From Eubacterium ruminantium (lineage in GTDB: Bacteria; Bacillota; Clostridia; Lachnospirales; Lachnospiraceae), in the NCBI GenBank assembly GCA_900108205.1, contig FNUU01000001.1, forward strand, positions 358,673 to 422,672: a DNA stretch of 64,000 bases. Direction: 5' to 3'. Of this stretch, positions 44,315 through 53,190 are shown piece by piece (within the stretch, counting starts at the first letter, position 1; every line of letters starts with the position of its first letter). Below the pieces are notes generated by a model. That model did not search any database. It was not told the DNA's origin and worked only from the letters and a program-made list of their open reading frames with translations. The translations under genes were made by a program, and so were the position numbers.

Positions 44315-45223
44315 ATGCCAATCAGAATAGATAATGATCTGCCTGTAAAGAAAACTCTTGAAAATGAAAATATTTTCGTTATGGACGAGAACCGTGCAAC
44401 TGCTCAGGATATTCGTCCTATAGATATATTAATACTTAATCTGATGCCCCTTAAGGAGGATACAGAGCTCCAGCTTCTAAGGAGTCTGTCAAATACTCCC
44501 CTTCAGGTCAACATTACATTTATCAGAACAGTATCATACGAATCAAAGCATACATCAATTTCACATCTGGAGCGTTTTTATTCAGATTTTGAAACAGTTA
44601 AGCATCGTAAATGGGATGGTCTTATAATAACCGGCGCTCCTGTTGAGAAAATGGATTTCGAGGAAGTTGAATACTGGCAGGAACTTACGGAGATCATGGA
44701 ATGGTCAAAAACAAATATCACTTCTACCATGCATATATGCTGGGGAGCCCAGGCCGGTCTCTATTATCATTTCGGTGTAAGAAAATACGAGCTGCCTGCG
44801 AAGCTTTCAGGAATATATAAGCAGCATACGGTTCACAGAAAAACCGAGATTGTCAGGGGATTTGATGACACCTTCCTGGTTCCGGTTTCCAGATATACCG
44901 GTATAATCCGCGAGGACGTTGAGAAAAACCCTGCTCTCAGGATCATAGCTGATTCTGAAGAATGCGGTCCATATATAATAATCGATGAAAACGGTAAGAA
45001 TATATTTGTTAACGGACATCCGGAATATGATACATATACTCTTGACCAGGAATATAAGCGCGATATAAAGCGTGGTCTCAATCCTGATATCCCGGTTAAT
45101 TATTATCCGGGTGATGACCCTGCCGAAGACCCTGTCAAGTCATGGCGATGTCACGCAAATATGCTCTATACCAACTGGCTGAATTACTACGTATATCAGA
45201 TGACACCATACGACTGGCGATAA
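44315..45223 (+). CDS. metA: Homoserine O-acetyltransferase MetA
   Basis: A 302-residue MetA-family acyltransferase with the catalytic Cys in STMHICWGAQAGLYYHFGV, the His in FVNGHPEYD, and LNLMPLKEDTELQLLR. Residue 111 is Glu (GAPVEKMDFEEVEYW). In this family Glu111 is linked to acetyl-CoA and Gly111 to succinyl-CoA, so I infer homoserine O-acetylation, the first step of methionine synthesis. ATG 44315 follows AAGGAAGTG. A group II intron begins 5 nt past the stop and separates metA from the terminator it used to share with ligA. Confidence 0.96.
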   Translation: MPIRIDNDLPVKKTLENENIFVMDENRATAQDIRPIDILILNLMPLKEDTELQLLRSLSNTPLQVNITFIRTVSYESKHTSISHLERFYSDFETVKHRKWDGLIITGAPVEKMDFEEVEYWQELTEIMEWSKTNITSTMHICWGAQAGLYYHFGVRKYELPAKLSGIYKQHTVHRKTEIVRGFDDTFLVPVSRYTGIIREDVEKNPALRIIADSEECGPYIIIDENGKNIFVNGHPEYDTYTLDQEYKRDIKRGLNPDIPVNYYPGDDPAEDPVKSWRCHANMLYTNWLNYYVYQMTPYDWR

Positions 45224-45228
45224 AATGA

Positions 45229-47166
45229 ATAGAGTAGGAGGCAGTGACTAACCGCCGTCCTCTCACAACACCGTACGTACCGTTCGGTATACGGCGCTTT
45301 CAATAGTTGACGTGCACAGACTGATAGGCCGTGGCTAAATCATAAAAGCCACTGTTTATCAGTCTTTCTTTAGTAAGAGCACGATTAACTGCTCCCATAC
45401 CTGACACAAACCAATGGCCCCTGCGACTATTCGCCGCCATATGTGCATAGTATTCCGGTATTCCCAGCTTAATAAGATTCCTCTTCTTGGTTTTAGGTTT
45501 CTTCCATTGCTTCCATATACACATACGTATTCTGTGATAGAGCCATCCGTTGATGTCATCGACGTTCTTCTTCATGCTTGCTATACCGTAGTAGTTAAGC
45601 CATCCTCTCGCATATACCTTGATTTTCTCAAGACTCGGCTTGATGGACTGTACAGACTTACGGGAAGATAAATCCTTCAGTTTTGACTTGAACTTCTTCC
45701 ATGACTTTGGATGAACCCTGACGAAAACGCCACTTCCGTTCCTTCCCAATGCAAAGCCAAGGAATTTAAAATTTCGGATTGCAAACACGCTTACAGTACG
45801 ACTTTTCTCTCGATTAACCGTTAGCTTCAGTTTGTCTTCGAGATATTTCGTACTGCTTTCCAAGAGTCTCTCTGATGCTCTTTTGCTTTTCGCTAGAAGA
45901 ACGATATCATCTGCATATCTTATGCAGGGCACACCTCTTTTCAGAAACTCTTGGTCAAACTCATTGAGGTAGATATTCGCAAGAAGCGGAGATAGATTTC
46001 CACCTTGCGGTGAACCTTCCTCTGTATCAATGACCACTCCGTTTTCCATTACCCCACTTTTCAGATAACGCTTTATTAGTTGAACTACACGTTCATCCTT
46101 CACATTCTTTCTGAGAAGATTAATAAGGATTTCATGATTCAAGGTGTCGAAATACTTTGATAAGTCCAAGACTACCGCAAAAGTGTAACCTTGTTCTGCG
46201 TATTCCTTGACCTTCTGTATAGCATCCTTTGCGCTTCTGTTTGGACGATAGCCGTAGCTTCCATCCGCGAACAATGGTTCATAGATTGGCACTAACTGTT
46301 GAGTTATTGCCTGTTGGAGTGTTCGGTCTATCACGGTGGGTATGCCAAGCTTGCGCACACCACCATCTGGTTTTGGAATCTCAACTTGCCTGACTGGCGA
46401 TGGGGTATACTTGCCGCGGTATATGCGGTCAGTTAACTCCTGTTGATGTTCCTTAAGGTACGGAAGTGCCTCTTCGATAGTCATTCCATCAATACCTGGC
46501 GCTCCCTTGTTTACCTTAACTCTTTTATACGCTCTGTTAAAGTTATCCTTATACAGTATCGCTTCCAAGAGCTTCGGCTGTGCACTGTCCCTTTCTTTCC
46601 ATATCCGATTGAACGACCTAGACGCTTTCGCATACCCTTCGTGTTCCGCACTATCTCTTTGCGAACAGCCATTATTATCAATGTTTTCTGCCATTAAAGG
46701 TCATTCCTCCTTTCTCGGTCATACTTAAGACTCCTACTGATTCGGCCCTTCGGTTAACATGTCCATGTTTCCATGTCCATATCCCTACTATGACCTCTGC
46801 TGACTTCTGCATGTTCAGCACCGCCTCGTTGCCTTGTGCGGTGGTTACTCCTTTCGGAGCATTTCACGCAGACCTCCCTAGGTACCACACGTTTCTTCCT
46901 CTCCATCCATCTGCCTCATTTATCATGCATGATTCCGTGTAGTTATTGGGCTTCGACTTGTTATGCAGCCTTACCCTCATGCATAACCTCATATGAGATT
47001 TCTGTACGTCAGACCAGAGATTTGCCCGTGGGTTAGTATGTTCCCCACATCCAGCTTCCTTCAGATTCCACCTCGCGATAGACACCCTTGCTTTCGGCTA
47101 TATCCTTCCCACTACCGGGCGGATTCGGGACTTTAACCCGTTAGAAACGTGCGCCGCTAGGCGCAC
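45229..47166 (-). mobile_element. Group IIC intron with MarathonRT-like reverse transcriptase
   Basis: On the minus strand the element begins GTGCGCCTAGCGGCGCAC at 47166, has about 470 nt of structured domains I-III, then the reverse transcriptase, then a domain V (AGCGCCGTATACCGAACGG ... TACGTACGGTG) and domain VI with a bulged A in CCTACTC, ending ...CTCTAT at about 45229. Its 5' exon is the ligA terminator hairpin, which is the known target preference of group IIC introns. Exact ends need RNA or comparative data. Confidence 0.85.
45300..46694 (-). CDS. Group IIC intron reverse transcriptase/maturase
   Basis: A 464-residue intron-encoded protein. The reverse transcriptase blocks are in order: GAPGIDGM (RT0/1), PDGGVRKLGIPTVIDRTLQQAI (RT2), GSYGYRPNRSAKDA (RT3), VVLDLSKYFDTLNH (RT4), GSPQGGNLSPLLANIYL (RT5), CIRYADDIVLLAKS with the catalytic YADD, then the X/maturase domain (RGWLNYYGI...MCIWKQWKKPKTKKRNL). 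No HNH endonuclease domain follows, as usual for class C. It splices the intron and drives its retrohoming. Start ATG 46694 has AAAGGAGG about 11 bases upstream. Appears intact. Confidence 0.95.
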   Translation of the reverse strand: MAENIDNNGCSQRDSAEHEGYAKASRSFNRIWKERDSAQPKLLEAILYKDNFNRAYKRVKVNKGAPGIDGMTIEEALPYLKEHQQELTDRIYRGKYTPSPVRQVEIPKPDGGVRKLGIPTVIDRTLQQAITQQLVPIYEPLFADGSYGYRPNRSAKDAIQKVKEYAEQGYTFAVVLDLSKYFDTLNHEILINLLRKNVKDERVVQLIKRYLKSGVMENGVVIDTEEGSPQGGNLSPLLANIYLNEFDQEFLKRGVPCIRYADDIVLLAKSKRASERLLESSTKYLEDKLKLTVNREKSRTVSVFAIRNFKFLGFALGRNGSGVFVRVHPKSWKKFKSKLKDLSSRKSVQSIKPSLEKIKVYARGWLNYYGIASMKKNVDDINGWLYHRIRMCIWKQWKKPKTKKRNLIKLGIPEYYAHMAANSRRGHWFVSGMGAVNRALTKERLINSGFYDLATAYQSVHVNY

Positions 47167-47168
47167 AT

Positions 47169-47208
47169 AAAAAATGACTGCTTCCTTCAAACAAAGCAGT
47201 CATTTTTT
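47169..47208. terminator. Bidirectional terminator of ligA (formerly also of metA)
   Basis: AAAAAATGACTGCTT and AAGCAGTCATTTTTT pair around a short loop and carry T-runs in both directions. The intron is inserted directly at its metA-proximal end. Confidence 0.9.
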
Positions 47209-47209
47209 A

Positions 47210-49171
47210 TTAAATATTATTCATCCTGTAATCTTCTTCAGATATTATCGGAACCCCCAGTTCCTTAGCTTTCTTATTCTTGCCGGAATTTGAAGCAATA
47301 TCATTATTTATCAGATAACTTGTATTTTTCGAAACAGAACCGCTGACCTTACCGCCTCTTGATTCAATCTCAAGCTTAAGCTCATCTCTGTTTGCATATG
47401 TATTAAGAGATCCTGTTATAACGAAGGTTTTTCCTTCGAGGTCCTGCACACCGCTCTTTTCACTCTTACTGAGTGCAAGAAATGACAGGAGTTCATCATA
47501 CTGCTCCCGCATTTTAGGATTCTCAAAATATTTAACAAAATCTCCGGCTATAACATCTCCTATACCCTCGACCTCGCTAAGCTCTTCAGCAGTGGCATTT
47601 TTGATCTTTTCGGTATCCTCATCAAAATGCTTTGCTATAAGCTTGGCATTAGCAGTTCCGACGCCCGTTATACCAAGTGCATAGATAAAAGCAGCCACAG
47701 GTACCTTTTTTGACGCCTCCAGAGAATTCTGAAGATTTGTATAGGACTTTTCTCCAAAGCCCTCCATATTAACTATCTCATCACGGTATCTGTCCAGCTT
47801 ATAGAAATCTGTATAATTTTTTATGAAGCCTTTATCTACAAACTTTTCTATGGTAGCTTCAGAAAGTCCGTCTATATTCATTGCATTTCTGGACGCAAAC
47901 AGTGCAAAGCCTTTGATATTTTTGGCAGGACATTCCGGATTCTCACAAAAAAGAGTCTCGGTGCCATTTTCATTTTTGATACAGGTTCTGCCGCCACATG
48001 AAGGACATGCTTCCGGAATCTCCAGTACAGCCGAACGTGTCAGATTTTCAGCGATCTGAGGAATGATCATATTCGCCTTATAAACAGTGATCCTGTCTCC
48101 TATTCCCAGCGCAAGCTCCTTTACAATACTGATGTTATGCACACTGGCACGACTGACAGTAGTACCCTCAAGTTCAACAGGATCAAATACAGCCACAGGA
48201 TTGATAAGCCCCGTCCTCGAAGGACTCCACTCAATCTCTCTGAGAACCGTCTCTGCCTGTTCATCCTTCCACTTAAAAGCTATAGCATTTCTCGGGAATT
48301 TTGCTGTTCTTCCAAGGCTCCTTCCATACTCCACATCCTCATAAGAAAGCACCAGACCGTCCGATGGAAAATCATTATGAGATATCTGTTCCGAAAACCA
48401 TTTTATAGCATCAATTATCGTATCAGGAGTAACAGTTTTATATTCTACCACCTCAAAACCAAGACTCTTCAAGTATTCAAATCTTTTGACAAATGAATTT
48501 TCAAAGCTTTTTACCAGCTCTTCATCATCCGGTTCAACCATTGAAAACGCATAAAATCTTACATTTCTTTCTGCTGTGATACGGTTATTAAGCTGACGGA
48601 CTGAACCACTGCAAAGATTTCTCGGATTTTTGTATTTCGCATCGATATCTACTATGCTTTCATTGATTCTTTCAAAATCCGAATAAGTTATAATTGCTTC
48701 ACCTCTGAGTGACAGTTTTCCCCTATATGGTATCCTGCCCGGGATGTTCACAAAGGTTTTTGCATTATTTGTTATAACCTCACCGATTTCCCCGTTTCCT
48801 CTTGTGACAGCCTTGATCAGTTCACCGTTTTCATATGTAAGGACGACAGTAAGTCCATCCATTTTCCATGAAAGTACTCCTTCACGCCCATTCAGCCATT
48901 CTCTGAGCGCCTCCGGATCCTTGGTTTTATCCAGTGAAAGCATTGGCTGTGGATGAGCTTCCTTCGGAAGAGAGCTTACCACCTCATATCCAACCTTCTG
49001 AGTCGGACTGTTGGCAAGAACAGTACCTGTTTCCTCTTCAAGCTTCAGGAGTTCATCATATAAAGCATCATAAGTAAGATTACTCATGATCTCCTGATCT
49101 TCCATATAATACGCTCTGGAAGCATCATTAAGTATTTTAACTAATTCTTTTATTCTTTCAAGCTTGTCCAT
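47210..49171 (-). CDS. ligA: NAD-dependent DNA ligase
   Basis: A 653-residue LigA: NAD-binding Ia domain (AYYMEDQEIMSNLTYDALYDEL), adenylation domain with the active-site Lys in LSWKMDGLTV, OB fold (GDRITVYKANMIIPQI), a four-Cys zinc finger (CPSCGG...CENPEC), helix-hairpin-helix repeats (GITGVGTANAKLIAKHF; VEGIGDVIAGDF) and a C-terminal BRCT domain (GKTFVITGSLNTYANRDELK). Seals nicks in replication and repair. It follows the HerA-like gene by 34 nt. Confidence 0.97.
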   Translation of the reverse strand: MDKLERIKELVKILNDASRAYYMEDQEIMSNLTYDALYDELLKLEEETGTVLANSPTQKVGYEVVSSLPKEAHPQPMLSLDKTKDPEALREWLNGREGVLSWKMDGLTVVLTYENGELIKAVTRGNGEIGEVITNNAKTFVNIPGRIPYRGKLSLRGEAIITYSDFERINESIVDIDAKYKNPRNLCSGSVRQLNNRITAERNVRFYAFSMVEPDDEELVKSFENSFVKRFEYLKSLGFEVVEYKTVTPDTIIDAIKWFSEQISHNDFPSDGLVLSYEDVEYGRSLGRTAKFPRNAIAFKWKDEQAETVLREIEWSPSRTGLINPVAVFDPVELEGTTVSRASVHNISIVKELALGIGDRITVYKANMIIPQIAENLTRSAVLEIPEACPSCGGRTCIKNENGTETLFCENPECPAKNIKGFALFASRNAMNIDGLSEATIEKFVDKGFIKNYTDFYKLDRYRDEIVNMEGFGEKSYTNLQNSLEASKKVPVAAFIYALGITGVGTANAKLIAKHFDEDTEKIKNATAEELSEVEGIGDVIAGDFVKYFENPKMREQYDELLSFLALSKSEKSGVQDLEGKTFVITGSLNTYANRDELKLEIESRGGKVSGSVSKNTSYLINNDIASNSGKNKKAKELGVPIISEEDYRMNNI

Positions 49172-49205
49172 CTTATCCTCGTTAAATATATCAAACCATC
49201 ATTTT

Positions 49206-50774
49206 TTATCTTCTCATAAAAGTACTGAAAAGACCTCTGGCGAAGCTCTGGGTTACCTTACGTCCGAACTTATCCATTTCCTTCTGCCTTCTTTCTCTTT
49301 CCTTTTCAGCCTCACGTTCTTCTCTCTCGAGCTGCTTCTGATATTCACGCTCTCTTCTTTCTCTTTCCTTCTCGGCTTCTTTTAAGAGTCTCTGTCTCTC
49401 CTTTTCAGCCTCTTTCTCCCTTGCCAGTCTTTCCTTTTCCATGGCAAGCTTTTCCGCCTCGAGAGCAGCCATTTTTTCTTCTACCTCAGCTCTCCTCTGA
49501 AGGAATTCAAAGGCAGAATCTCTGTCTATAAAATCTTTATATTTATAATTCAATTTATCATTCATTATCGAGAGATTTCTGTCACTGACATCTATCGCAC
49601 CCATTTTACTCTGCGGAGGAAGTATCTTTGCCTGCTTTACGATGGTTGGCACACCATCTTCATCCAGCACGGAAATAAGTGCCTCTCCGGTTCCGAGCGC
49701 CTGAAGGGCATCTACAGTATTGATCTCCGGATTCTCTCTGAAAGACTGCGCGGCAGCCTTGATATTCTTCTGTTCAGCAGGGGTATAAGCTCTGAGAGCA
49801 TGCTGGATCTTATTTCCCAGCTGTGCAAGAACAGCATCCGGAATATCCCTCGGACTCTGCGTTACAAAATATATGCCTACGCCCTTTGATCTGATAAGCT
49901 TAACCAGCTGTTCAATCTTGGTCATAAGCGCCTTAGGAGCGTCATCGAACAGCATATGAGCTTCATCTAAGAAGAAAACCATCTTCGGCTTATCCAGGTC
50001 TCCCGCCTCCGGAAGTGCCTCAAAAAGCTCGGAAATGAGCCAGAGCATAAATGTAGCATACATGGTCGGATTCTGCATAAGCTTCTGGCAGTCAAGTATC
50101 TCTATTCTTCCTCTTCCGTCCATTTCCGGAATAAACCAGTCCTTGATATCTATAGCCGGCTCACCGAAGAACATTTCTCCGCCGGCAGCTTCAAGAGCAG
50201 CTACAGACCTTGTGATAGCTGCAAGGCTCTGTTTAGCCATGTTTCCATATTTCAAGCTGTATTCATCAGCCTTTTCACCGATATGCTGCAGCATAGCCTT
50301 CAAATCCTTTGTATCGATCAGAAGAAGATTTTCATCGTCGGCAATTCTGAAAATAATCGTCATGATATCCGACTGTGTGTCATTTAACCCAAGAACTCTC
50401 GAAAGAAGAAGCGGTCCCATCTCAGAAATGGTTGTTCGAAGAGCGAGTCCGTTTTCCTGAAATACATCCCAGAAGGTAGCAGGATATGCCTTAAGGCTGT
50501 ATCCATATTTATCCAGTGAAAGCTTTTCAACACGTTTTGCAACATTATCGTTCATCTCTCCGGTCTTAACCATTCCTGCCAGATCGCCCTTTGCATCCGC
50601 AAGGAACACAGGCACACCGGCATCACTGAAGGACTCTGCAAGCACCTTAAGTGTTATAGTCTTACCGGTACCTGTTGCTCCCGCTATAAGACCATGTCTG
50701 TTTGCCATTGAAGGATAAATATATATCTCTTCATCCCCTGATTTTCCGATCAAAATCTTATTATCATATAACAT
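49206..50774 (-). CDS. HerA-like ATPase (DUF853/YjgR family)
   Basis: A 522-residue P-loop ATPase of the HerA/FtsK superfamily: Walker A AGATGTGKTITLK, the following VFLADAKGDLAGM, Walker B MVFFLDEAHMLFDDAP, and sensor region IYFVTQSPRDIPDAVLAQLGNKIQ. The last ~110 residues form a highly charged coiled coil (EREKERREREYQKQLE). The family's function is not established; HerA relatives translocate DNA, often with NurA, but no nurA gene is near. Upstream of ligA. Confidence 0.88.
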   Translation of the reverse strand: MLYDNKILIGKSGDEEIYIYPSMANRHGLIAGATGTGKTITLKVLAESFSDAGVPVFLADAKGDLAGMVKTGEMNDNVAKRVEKLSLDKYGYSLKAYPATFWDVFQENGLALRTTISEMGPLLLSRVLGLNDTQSDIMTIIFRIADDENLLLIDTKDLKAMLQHIGEKADEYSLKYGNMAKQSLAAITRSVAALEAAGGEMFFGEPAIDIKDWFIPEMDGRGRIEILDCQKLMQNPTMYATFMLWLISELFEALPEAGDLDKPKMVFFLDEAHMLFDDAPKALMTKIEQLVKLIRSKGVGIYFVTQSPRDIPDAVLAQLGNKIQHALRAYTPAEQKNIKAAAQSFRENPEINTVDALQALGTGEALISVLDEDGVPTIVKQAKILPPQSKMGAIDVSDRNLSIMNDKLNYKYKDFIDRDSAFEFLQRRAEVEEKMAALEAEKLAMEKERLAREKEAEKERQRLLKEAEKERERREREYQKQLEREEREAEKERERRQKEMDKFGRKVTQSFARGLFSTFMRR

Positions 50775-50894
50775 AACCTACCTCCTGAAAACATCATCTT
50801 ACTTATCAATAAATCTCATAATGTCATATACCAGATTAAATTTTCCGGTTACCATTAACCGAAAAATCCAATCAATATAGTTGTTAACTGTCTT

Positions 50895-51626
50895 TCACAC
50901 AGGCTTATCCACAAGTCTTCTAAGCTCTGTTTCTTCTTCCTTCGTAAGCTCTCTATACTCTCCCGGCTTAAGATCTCCAAGGAGAATGTTCAGCTCCCTG
51001 ATCCTCTTTAAAAATACAACTCTGTATCCGAAATATTCACACATTCGCCTTATCTGACGGTTCAGTCCCTGAGTGATTATTATCCTGAAAGAGCGGTTTC
51101 CCTGCTTTACAACCTTACATTTTTTTGTAACTGTATCAAGGATTGGTACACCTCCGCGCATTCCCTTAAGAAAATCCTCGGTGATATCCTTATCTACTCT
51201 TACAACATATTCTTTTTCATGATTGTTTCTGGATTTCTGAATACTGTTGGCAAGATCACCATCAGTTGTCAGGAGAAGAAGCCCCTGAGAATCCTTATCC
51301 AGCCTACCGACATAAATCAGTCTTTCGTGAAAATCTATCTTTCTGAAAATGCTGTCTTTATCTGCTTCTTTTGCGGTACAGACCAGCCCAAGAGGCTTAT
51401 TCAGAATTATTATCTTATCTTTTTTGCCGGCAGAAACAGGAACGCCTTTATATTCCACCTTATCTCCGGGATTTACAACGCTGCCGAGTTCGGCAGGAAT
51501 ACCATTTATCAATACCTCTCCGCTGCTCACCGCTTCGTCAGCCTTTCTTCTTGACAGAACTCCGGCTTCACTTAAAAACTTATTGATTCTGACAGCTTCA
51601 CTTTTATTATTATCGTCCTTCATCAT
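50895..51626 (-). CDS. rluF: RsuA/RluF-like rRNA pseudouridine synthase
   Basis: A 243-residue protein with an N-terminal S4 RNA-binding domain (VRINKFLSEAGVLSRRKADEAV) and a pseudouridine synthase domain with the catalytic Asp in YVGRLDKDSQGLLLLTTDG and the GLNRQIRRMCEYFGY motif. The CEYFGY-VVFLKRIRELNI segment fits the RluF branch (23S rRNA) better than RsuA, but the target nucleotide is inferred. Stand-alone gene, divergent from the Lrp regulator. Confidence 0.85.
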   Translation of the reverse strand: MMKDDNNKSEAVRINKFLSEAGVLSRRKADEAVSSGEVLINGIPAELGSVVNPGDKVEYKGVPVSAGKKDKIIILNKPLGLVCTAKEADKDSIFRKIDFHERLIYVGRLDKDSQGLLLLTTDGDLANSIQKSRNNHEKEYVVRVDKDITEDFLKGMRGGVPILDTVTKKCKVVKQGNRSFRIIITQGLNRQIRRMCEYFGYRVVFLKRIRELNILLGDLKPGEYRELTKEEETELRRLVDKPV

Positions 51627-51751
51627 TGTAATCTCACCATTTATCTTATTATTTTTCTTGTTTATATTTCCTCACGCCAAATATCCGAAGCGTTTATCTT
51701 TTATATATTAAGTAATTATGCATTTTTTCTAAATAATATTTCGAAATATCC

Positions 51752-51780
51752 TTGATATTTTTACATTTTTTATGTATACT
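51752..51780 (+). promoter_or_regulatory. SigA-type promoter of the Lrp-like gene
   Basis: TTGATA at 51752-51757 and TATACT at 51775-51780 with a 17-bp spacer, 40 bp before the start codon. Confidence 0.72.
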
Positions 51781-51820
51781 CATAAATGTATTTAATCAAA
51801 ACGAATCGAGGTATACTCTC

Positions 51821-52321
51821 ATGGATAAAATCGATAAAAAAATTCTCGATCTTCTACAGGAAAACGCAAGATATCCTCTTAAATATCTGGCAAGCCAGGT
51901 ATTCTTATCATCTCCTGCTGTTTCAGCACGTATAGAGCGTCTTGAAAAGCAAGGTATCATAAGTGGCTATCATGCCGATATCGAGCCGATCACTCTTGGT
52001 TTTCATATAACAGCATTTATCAATCTTGCTCTTGATCCTAAGCAGAAGCCTGAATTCTATCCTTTCATCGCTTCATGCCCAAATGTTCTTGAATGTGACT
52101 GTGTAACCGGTATCTATTCAATGCTTATCAAAGTATGCTTTACAAGCACCCTCGAGCTTGATACTTTTATCGGTCATCTCCAGGAATTCGGTAAAACAGA
52201 GACCCAGATAGTATTCTCAACTCCTGTTAAGCACAGAGGCATTAATATAACTGCCATCTCAACTGAGTCAGATGATGAAACACCCGAAACAGATTCATTA
52301 ACAGAAAATGAAGAAAAGTAA
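51821..52321 (+). CDS. Lrp/AsnC-family transcriptional regulator
   Basis: A 166-residue Lrp/AsnC regulator: winged helix-turn-helix (KIDKKILDLLQENARYPLKY; SSPAVSARIERLEKQGIISGY) and an RAM/AsnC ligand-binding domain (ITAFINLALDP...DCVTGIYSMLIKVCF), with a polar acidic tail of about 20 residues (SDDETPETDS). ATG 51821 is preceded by GAGG at 9-base spacing and a good promoter. Members sense amino acids; its targets are unknown. Confidence 0.92.
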   Translation: MDKIDKKILDLLQENARYPLKYLASQVFLSSPAVSARIERLEKQGIISGYHADIEPITLGFHITAFINLALDPKQKPEFYPFIASCPNVLECDCVTGIYSMLIKVCFTSTLELDTFIGHLQEFGKTETQIVFSTPVKHRGINITAISTESDDETPETDSLTENEEK

Positions 52322-52332
52322 AAATACAGCAA

Positions 52333-52360
52333 AAGGTCACGGCGTCAAAACCGTGACCTT
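52333..52360. terminator. Hairpin between convergent genes
   Basis: AAGGTCACGG pairs with CCGTGACCTT around an 8-nt loop. On the minus strand TTTTGC follows, on the plus strand no clear T-run, so it serves the membrane protein gene best. Confidence 0.65.
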
Positions 52361-52375
52361 AGTATATCATAAATG

Positions 52376-53011
52376 CTATCTGGTGTTAAGTTTTTCATAA
52401 AATTCTCTTAACGTCTTATCCGTATTGTAACAGTTATCTTCATCATCCTTTACTATCTTGTAAAGCTCCTGAATATCATCATAAAGAGTCATTTCATCGA
52501 TATATTTATCAACCTCATTATCCATATCATTATAGATAAGATATTCATCATTTTTCTTTATGATATAATATACCATTATATCCTTTGGCGTACTCTTTAC
52601 ATCCTTCAGAGAAACATTGGCTATAACATAACAGAGATATTCATTTTCCGCTTTACCCTTAAGGGTATAACAGTCAATATGCGAATATCCGATGACATTC
52701 TGTGCGCGACTGAGATAAACTGTCATATTATCAAACTGAGAAGGATTGGTCACAAGTGTCTGAAGAGTCTTCTGATCACAATCCGTCAGTGCATTAAGAT
52801 AAGTGGTTATGAGAACGTTGATATCAAGATTACTGTTAGTCTCATAAATCTTTTTATCATTATGCTGGACATTTACAGCCTTCTTAATCTCTTTATAATT
52901 TGTAGCATAAAGGACGATTCCTGCACCGGCAAGGATTATAAATATAACCCAGACCATTATCAGCATTTTTTTCTTTTTTAATTCTTTTTTTCTTTTTTCA
53001 AGACTGGTCAT
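52376..53011 (-). CDS. Single-pass membrane protein with NTF2-like outer domain, unknown
   Basis: A 211-residue protein: short basic N-terminus (SLEKRKKELKKKK), one transmembrane helix (MLIMVWVIFIILAGAGIVLYA, shown only in part here), and an extracellular domain with an NTF2/DUF-like pattern (INVLITTYLNALTDCDQKTLQTLV; NEYLCYVIANVSLKDV). I do not recognise a named family. ATG 53011 is fixed by GGGGGAG five bases upstream; longer frames run into the tRNA gene and are artefacts. Confidence 0.8.
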   Translation of the reverse strand: MTSLEKRKKELKKKKMLIMVWVIFIILAGAGIVLYATNYKEIKKAVNVQHNDKKIYETNSNLDINVLITTYLNALTDCDQKTLQTLVTNPSQFDNMTVYLSRAQNVIGYSHIDCYTLKGKAENEYLCYVIANVSLKDVKSTPKDIMVYYIIKKNDEYLIYNDMDNEVDKYIDEMTLYDDIQELYKIVKDDEDNCYNTDKTLREFYEKLNTR

Positions 53012-53091
53012 ATTCTCCCCCATGAAAAAATCATTACACATATACGGTATTTCAAGCATTGTACCAGCACTGAAATTGCCGCAAATTTTAA

Positions 53092-53163
53092 CGCACCAGA
53101 TAGGAATCGAACCTACGCACGCGGCTCCGGAGGCCACTGCTCTATCCACTGAGCTACTGGTGC
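53092..53163 (-). tRNA. tRNA-Arg (anticodon CCG)
   Basis: Cloverleaf on the minus strand: acceptor GCACCAG/CTGGTGC, D-arm GCTCAGTGGATAGAGC, anticodon stem GTGGC/GCCGC with loop CTCCGGA (anticodon CCG, reads CGG), and T-arm with TTCGATT. Discriminator G; CCA is not encoded. Confidence 0.96.
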
Positions 53164-53190
53164 ATAACTATTTCATTATCTTATGTCATA

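Noticed and set aside
45300-46694. Retron or DGR-type reverse transcriptase
   Set aside because: The maturase X domain, YADD motif, and flanking group II domain V/VI sequences identify it as an intron-encoded protein.
53012-53149. N-terminal extension of the membrane protein gene
   Set aside because: The extended frame runs through the tRNA-Arg gene; a strong ribosome binding site marks the internal ATG 53011.
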